From: Solirubrobacteraceae bacterium
Lineage (GTDB): Bacteria; Actinomycetota; Thermoleophilia; Solirubrobacterales; Solirubrobacteraceae
Direction: 5' to 3'
Assembly: GCA_030690545.1 (NCBI GenBank)
Contig: JAUYGN010000097.1
Span: forward strand, 1 to 40,366
DNA length: 40,366 nt
In this document: in pieces, positions 38,108 to 40,366 of the stretch
Position numbering within the stretch: the first letter of the stretch is position 1
Layout: each line of letters begins with the position of its first letter
The notes under the pieces: generated by a model
What the model saw: only the letters and a program-made list of their open reading frames with translations
What the model was told of the DNA's origin: nothing
Databases searched by the model: none
Translations under genes and position numbers: made by a program

Positions 38108-38536
38108 ATGACGCAGCAGACCTACGTGTTCAAGGCCGAGCTCGTGGGATTCCAAGAAGTGCGCCGCACGATCACCGTTCGCGGCGACGTGACGCTCGTC
38201 GACCTGCACTACGCGCTGCAGTCGGCGTTCGGCTGGGACGACGACCACCTGTACTCGTTCTGGCTCGACGGCGCGTTCTGGGGACCGGAGGACAGCCACT
38301 ACATGCACCCCTACCACGCCATCTCGCTCGATCCGCCGGGCCGCAGCGCCTGCGTGCCGCTCGACGAGCTGCGCCTGTCCGAGCGCCAGCGGATCGCCTA
38401 CCTCTTCGACTTCGCCGCGGAGTGGCGCGTCGCGCTGACGCTGCAGGAGATCCGCGCGCTCGACGGGCGCGCGGCGACGCGCTGCATCGAGTCCGTCGGC
38501 GCCGCCCCGCCGCAGTACGCGCAGGCGCTCGGGTAG
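38108..38536 (+). CDS. Plasmid pRiA4b ORF-3 family protein
   Basis: A 142-residue protein recalling the pRiA4b ORF-3 (TnpR-like) family: TYVFKAELVGFQEVRRTITVRGDVTLVDLHYALQSAFGWDDDHLYSFWL, then YLFDFAAEWRVALTLQEI. The family consensus is a strand, R-x-I-x-V, L-x-D-L-H--L--AFGW---HL--F, then the Y-DFG--W-H-I motif; here the last is FDFAAEWRV. Members occur on plasmids, in phages and on chromosomes; the function is unknown. The start has a strong GAGAGGAG ribosome binding site. No transposase is nearby. Confidence 0.8.
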   Translation: MTQQTYVFKAELVGFQEVRRTITVRGDVTLVDLHYALQSAFGWDDDHLYSFWLDGAFWGPEDSHYMHPYHAISLDPPGRSACVPLDELRLSERQRIAYLFDFAAEWRVALTLQEIRALDGRAATRCIESVGAAPPQYAQALG

Positions 38537-38539
38537 CGG

Positions 38540-38806
38540 CTACTCGGCGGGCGGCGCGATCAGCGCCGCGGGCGCCAGCGCGTAGAACGTCGCGGCGGCC
38601 GGCGCGCCCGCGGGCGTCGTGCCGCCGATGACCTCCAGCAGCGGCTTGTGGCCGATCAGGCCGCCGTTGGCCGTGACGAACGCGTCGGCTTCGGCGCGGC
38701 GGTCCTCGGGCAGCTCCCCGGCGTTGAGCACGATCATCCCCTCCGGGCGATCTTCGGTCTGGACGAGCGGCAGGTCGAGCAGGACTTCTCGGATGTCTAC
38801 GGGCAT
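38540..38806 (-). CDS. Small unknown protein directly behind tRNA-Thr
   Basis: An 88-residue protein, MPVDIREVLLDLPLVQ then GMIVLNAGELPEDRRAEADAF and an Ala/Pro-rich hydrophobic C-terminus (TTPAGAPAAATFYALAPAALIAPP). I do not recognise it. ATG 38806 lies 2 bases after the tRNA-Thr 3' end, so no ribosome binding site is possible outside the tRNA itself; the next in-frame Met is 24 codons on. It may be read from a tRNA-mRNA co-transcript or start further in. The stop is 3 bases from the convergent pRiA4b-family gene's stop. Confidence 0.55.
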   Translation of the reverse strand: MPVDIREVLLDLPLVQTEDRPEGMIVLNAGELPEDRRAEADAFVTANGGLIGHKPLLEVIGGTTPAGAPAAATFYALAPAALIAPPAE

Positions 38807-38808
38807 AG

Positions 38809-38881
38809 AGCCGACGAGCGGATTCGAACCGCTGACCCCTTCATTACGAGTGAAGTGCTCTACCAGCTGAGCTACGTCGGC
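38809..38881 (-). tRNA. tRNA-Thr (anticodon CGT)
   Basis: A full cloverleaf on the minus strand: acceptor stem GCCGACG/CGTCGGC with discriminator T, D-arm AGCTCAGCTGGTAGAGC, anticodon stem CTTCA/TGAAG with loop CTCGTAA (anticodon CGT, reads ACG, threonine), a short variable loop and T-arm AGCGG-TTCGAAT-CCGCT. It is 73 bases with no encoded CCA. Confidence 0.95.
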
Positions 38882-38959
38882 GCGAGGCTCGCGAATGCTA
38901 GCGCCACGACGGCCGGTTGCCTCGACGCGTCGACGGCGGCGATCGGCCATCATCGCGCG

Positions 38960-39859
38960 GTGTCATCCGACGAACGGGCGCCCACGTTCGACCTGCAGTC
39001 ACACTCGACGCGCTCGGATGGGTCGCTCGAGCCTGCCGGCGTGGTCGCGGCCGCAGCGGCCGCCGGCGTGCAGCTGCTCGCGCTGACCGACCATGACACG
39101 GTCGCCGGCGTCGACGAGGCGCTCGCCGCCGCCGCCGAGCACGCGATCACGCTCGTGCCGGCCGTCGAGATCTCGACCGTCGACGAGCTCGGCGAGGACT
39201 TCCACGTGCTCGGCTACGGGATCGATCACGAGAATCCTGTCCTCGGCGCGCGGCTCGCGGAGTGGCGCGCCGACCGCGCCGCGCGGATCGACCGCATGGC
39301 CGCTGCCCTCGACGAGCTCGGCCTGCCGCCCGACCGGACCGAGATCGAGACGCGCCGCGCCGCCGGGCTGCCCGTCGGGCGTCCCCATCTCGCGGCCGCC
39401 GCGATCGCCGCCAACCGCGAGCGCCTGCGAGCCGACGGCCTCGACGAGACCTCGGCGTTCCTCGAGGCCTACCTGTGCAGCGGCGGCGCCGCCTACGGCC
39501 GCCGCACGATCCCGACGGTGCCCGATGCGATCGCGACGATCCATCGTGCCGGCGGCGTTGCCGTCTGGGCGCATCCGTTCTGGGACGTCGACAGCGACGA
39601 CGACGCCCGCACGGCGCTGGAGCGCTTCAGCGCCGCCGGCATGGACGGCGTCGAGGCCTTCTACACGACCCACGACGGCGCGCAGACGCGGCTGCTCTGC
39701 GATCACGCCGAGCGCCTCGGCCTGCTGACGACGGGCTCGGCCGACTTCCATGGCCCGCAGCACAAGCGCTTCTCGCGCTTTCGCGCCTTCGAGCTGCACG
39801 GCCGGCAGCCGCGGCTGGGGCCGATCGGCTCGGTCGGCGGCCCGCGACCGCAGCGCTGA
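38960..39859 (+). CDS. PHP-domain phosphoesterase
   Basis: A 299-residue PHP-family metal-dependent phosphoesterase, of the group that includes 5'-3' nucleases and 3',5'-nucleoside-bisphosphate phosphatase (TrpH/RnaAM-like). Metal-ligand motifs: DLQSHSTRSDGSLEPAGVV (H-x-H-like with x=S), LALTDHDTVAGVDEAL (TDHDT), VPAVEIST (E), VAVWAHPFWD (H) and TTGSADFHGPQHKR (D-x-H). The segment PVGRPHLAAAAIA typical of the family insert is present. The start GTG 38960 follows tRNA-Thr on the other strand; the domain begins 10 residues later. Confidence 0.9.
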   Translation: MSSDERAPTFDLQSHSTRSDGSLEPAGVVAAAAAAGVQLLALTDHDTVAGVDEALAAAAEHAITLVPAVEISTVDELGEDFHVLGYGIDHENPVLGARLAEWRADRAARIDRMAAALDELGLPPDRTEIETRRAAGLPVGRPHLAAAAIAANRERLRADGLDETSAFLEAYLCSGGAAYGRRTIPTVPDAIATIHRAGGVAVWAHPFWDVDSDDDARTALERFSAAGMDGVEAFYTTHDGAQTRLLCDHAERLGLLTTGSADFHGPQHKRFSRFRAFELHGRQPRLGPIGSVGGPRPQR

Positions 39860-39876
39860 CGCGCTCGTTGCGACCG

Positions 39877-40366
39877 CTATGCGGCCAGCGTGCGCGCCAG
39901 GCGCGAGCCGAGCGCGTCGAGCGCGAGCTCCTCGTTGGGGTTGAACTGCAGCGCGGCGCGCGTCTGCTCGACGAGCTGCAGGCCGGCACGGAGCGCGGCG
40001 GCGGCGCGCCCGAGCGCGGCATCTTCCTGCAGCTGCGCACGGCGATCCGTGTGGTGCACGATCTCCGGCACGCCGTCGGCGATGCAGGCGACGTCGCGCA
40101 GCCACAGGCCGATCAGCGCCAGGCCATGGTCCAGCGCCGCCGTCTGCGCGCGCCGCGCGGCGCGCTTGCCGCGCTCGGCGGCCTCACGACGCAGGCGGCC
40201 GTGGTCCTTGCCGACGGCGAACTGCAGCTCGTCCTCGAGCGCCTGCTCGATCGCGCCGGACGCGCGCGTGCCGGCCGCGCGCGCGCCGTCCAGCAGCGCT
40301 GTCCACGGGCGTCCGGCGATCTCGCCGCGCAGGGCGCCGCGGGCGACGGCCTCGGCGCCGGCGCGC
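39877..40366 (-). CDS. DNA polymerase III delta' subunit, C-terminal part (cut by window edge)
   Basis: The frame is open from the right edge to TAG 39877 and yields about 163 residues. The sequence (IEQALEDELQF, ERGKRAARRAQTAALDHGLALIGLWLRDVACIADG, VHHTDRR, RAGLQLVEQTRAALQFNPNEELALDALGSRLARTL) matches the helical C-terminal domain of delta'/HolB, including the ARTAL-D-x-L-x-L-W-x-RD and LE-x-x-R-x-L-x-x-N-x-N patterns. Delta' is a clamp-loader component. The N-terminal ATPase-like domain lies outside the window. It converges with the PHP gene, 17 bases apart. Confidence 0.8.
   Translation of the reverse strand, partial: RAGAEAVARGALRGEIAGRPWTALLDGARAAGTRASGAIEQALEDELQFAVGKDHGRLRREAAERGKRAARRAQTAALDHGLALIGLWLRDVACIADGVPEIVHHTDRRAQLQEDAALGRAAAALRAGLQLVEQTRAALQFNPNEELALDALGSRLARTLAA

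Noticed and set aside
38809-38953. 137-residue frame reading through tRNA-Thr
   Set aside because: Its first 50 residues are translated from the tRNA and the spacer; a coding region across a complete cloverleaf is unlikely.

Overview
The window is very GC-rich, densely packed with genes and full of GTG, TTG and probable CTG starts overlapping upstream stops. It carries an actinobacterial-style GlgE pathway, TreXYZ and GlcDEF. Together these suggest a high-GC actinobacterium. A Thermoleophilia/Solirubrobacterales-type genome (for example Conexibacter-like) is my best guess from protein style, but this is recognition and not a computed placement. No phage, transposase or CRISPR array is visible, so this looks like chromosomal core/accessory DNA. 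No gene-free stretch exceeds 300 bases; the longest is 19288-19569 (282 bases) and it is rich in hairpins.

Layout. (1) 63-5952, minus strand: treZ-treX-treY, each overlapping the next by 4 bases, converting alpha-glucan to trehalose. (2) 6008-6863: an orphan VapB-type antitoxin gene with a truncated vapC start, a perfect 14-bp inverted repeat and a VOC/glyoxalase-like gene. (3) 7010-10730, minus strand: a ferric-iron ABC transporter (fbpA-fbpB-fbpC type). (4) 10906-18015, minus strand: glgE-treS-mak-glgB, the GlgE route from trehalose to branched alpha-glucan; a compact malQ diverges from glgE at 18052. (5) 19570-22429, plus strand: methyltransferase, SGNH hydrolase, hexapeptide acyltransferase and an AlgH/YqgE protein. 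(6) 22518-27783, minus strand: a two-component system (GAF histidine kinase and LuxR-type regulator) directly upstream of fabD-acpP-fabF-acyl/thioester-reductase-like SDR. (7) 27981-33999: a small unknown gene, a MocR-type regulator with an apparent leaderless promoter, a PII protein lacking Tyr51, an FHA protein, two exported or membrane-anchored unknowns, a DEDD exonuclease and a four-helix membrane protein. (8) 34032-38001, minus strand: glcD-glcE-glcF glycolate oxidase. (9) 38108-40366: a pRiA4b ORF-3 family gene, tRNA-Thr(CGT) abutting a small ORF, a PHP phosphoesterase and the C-terminal part of DNA polymerase III delta', cut by the window edge.

How they fit. TreS/Mak/GlgE/GlgB can build alpha-glucan from trehalose, while TreX/TreY/TreZ can break alpha-glucan down to trehalose and MalQ can rework malto-oligosaccharides, so the first 19 kb encode an almost closed trehalose-glucan cycle. 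The fab-type operon lacks fabH and ends in a reductase, and a signalling pair sits immediately upstream. I regard that as the best candidate for an undescribed, signal-controlled acyl pathway. The methyltransferase/SGNH/acyltransferase trio beside the glucan genes could modify a glucan, but that is inference.
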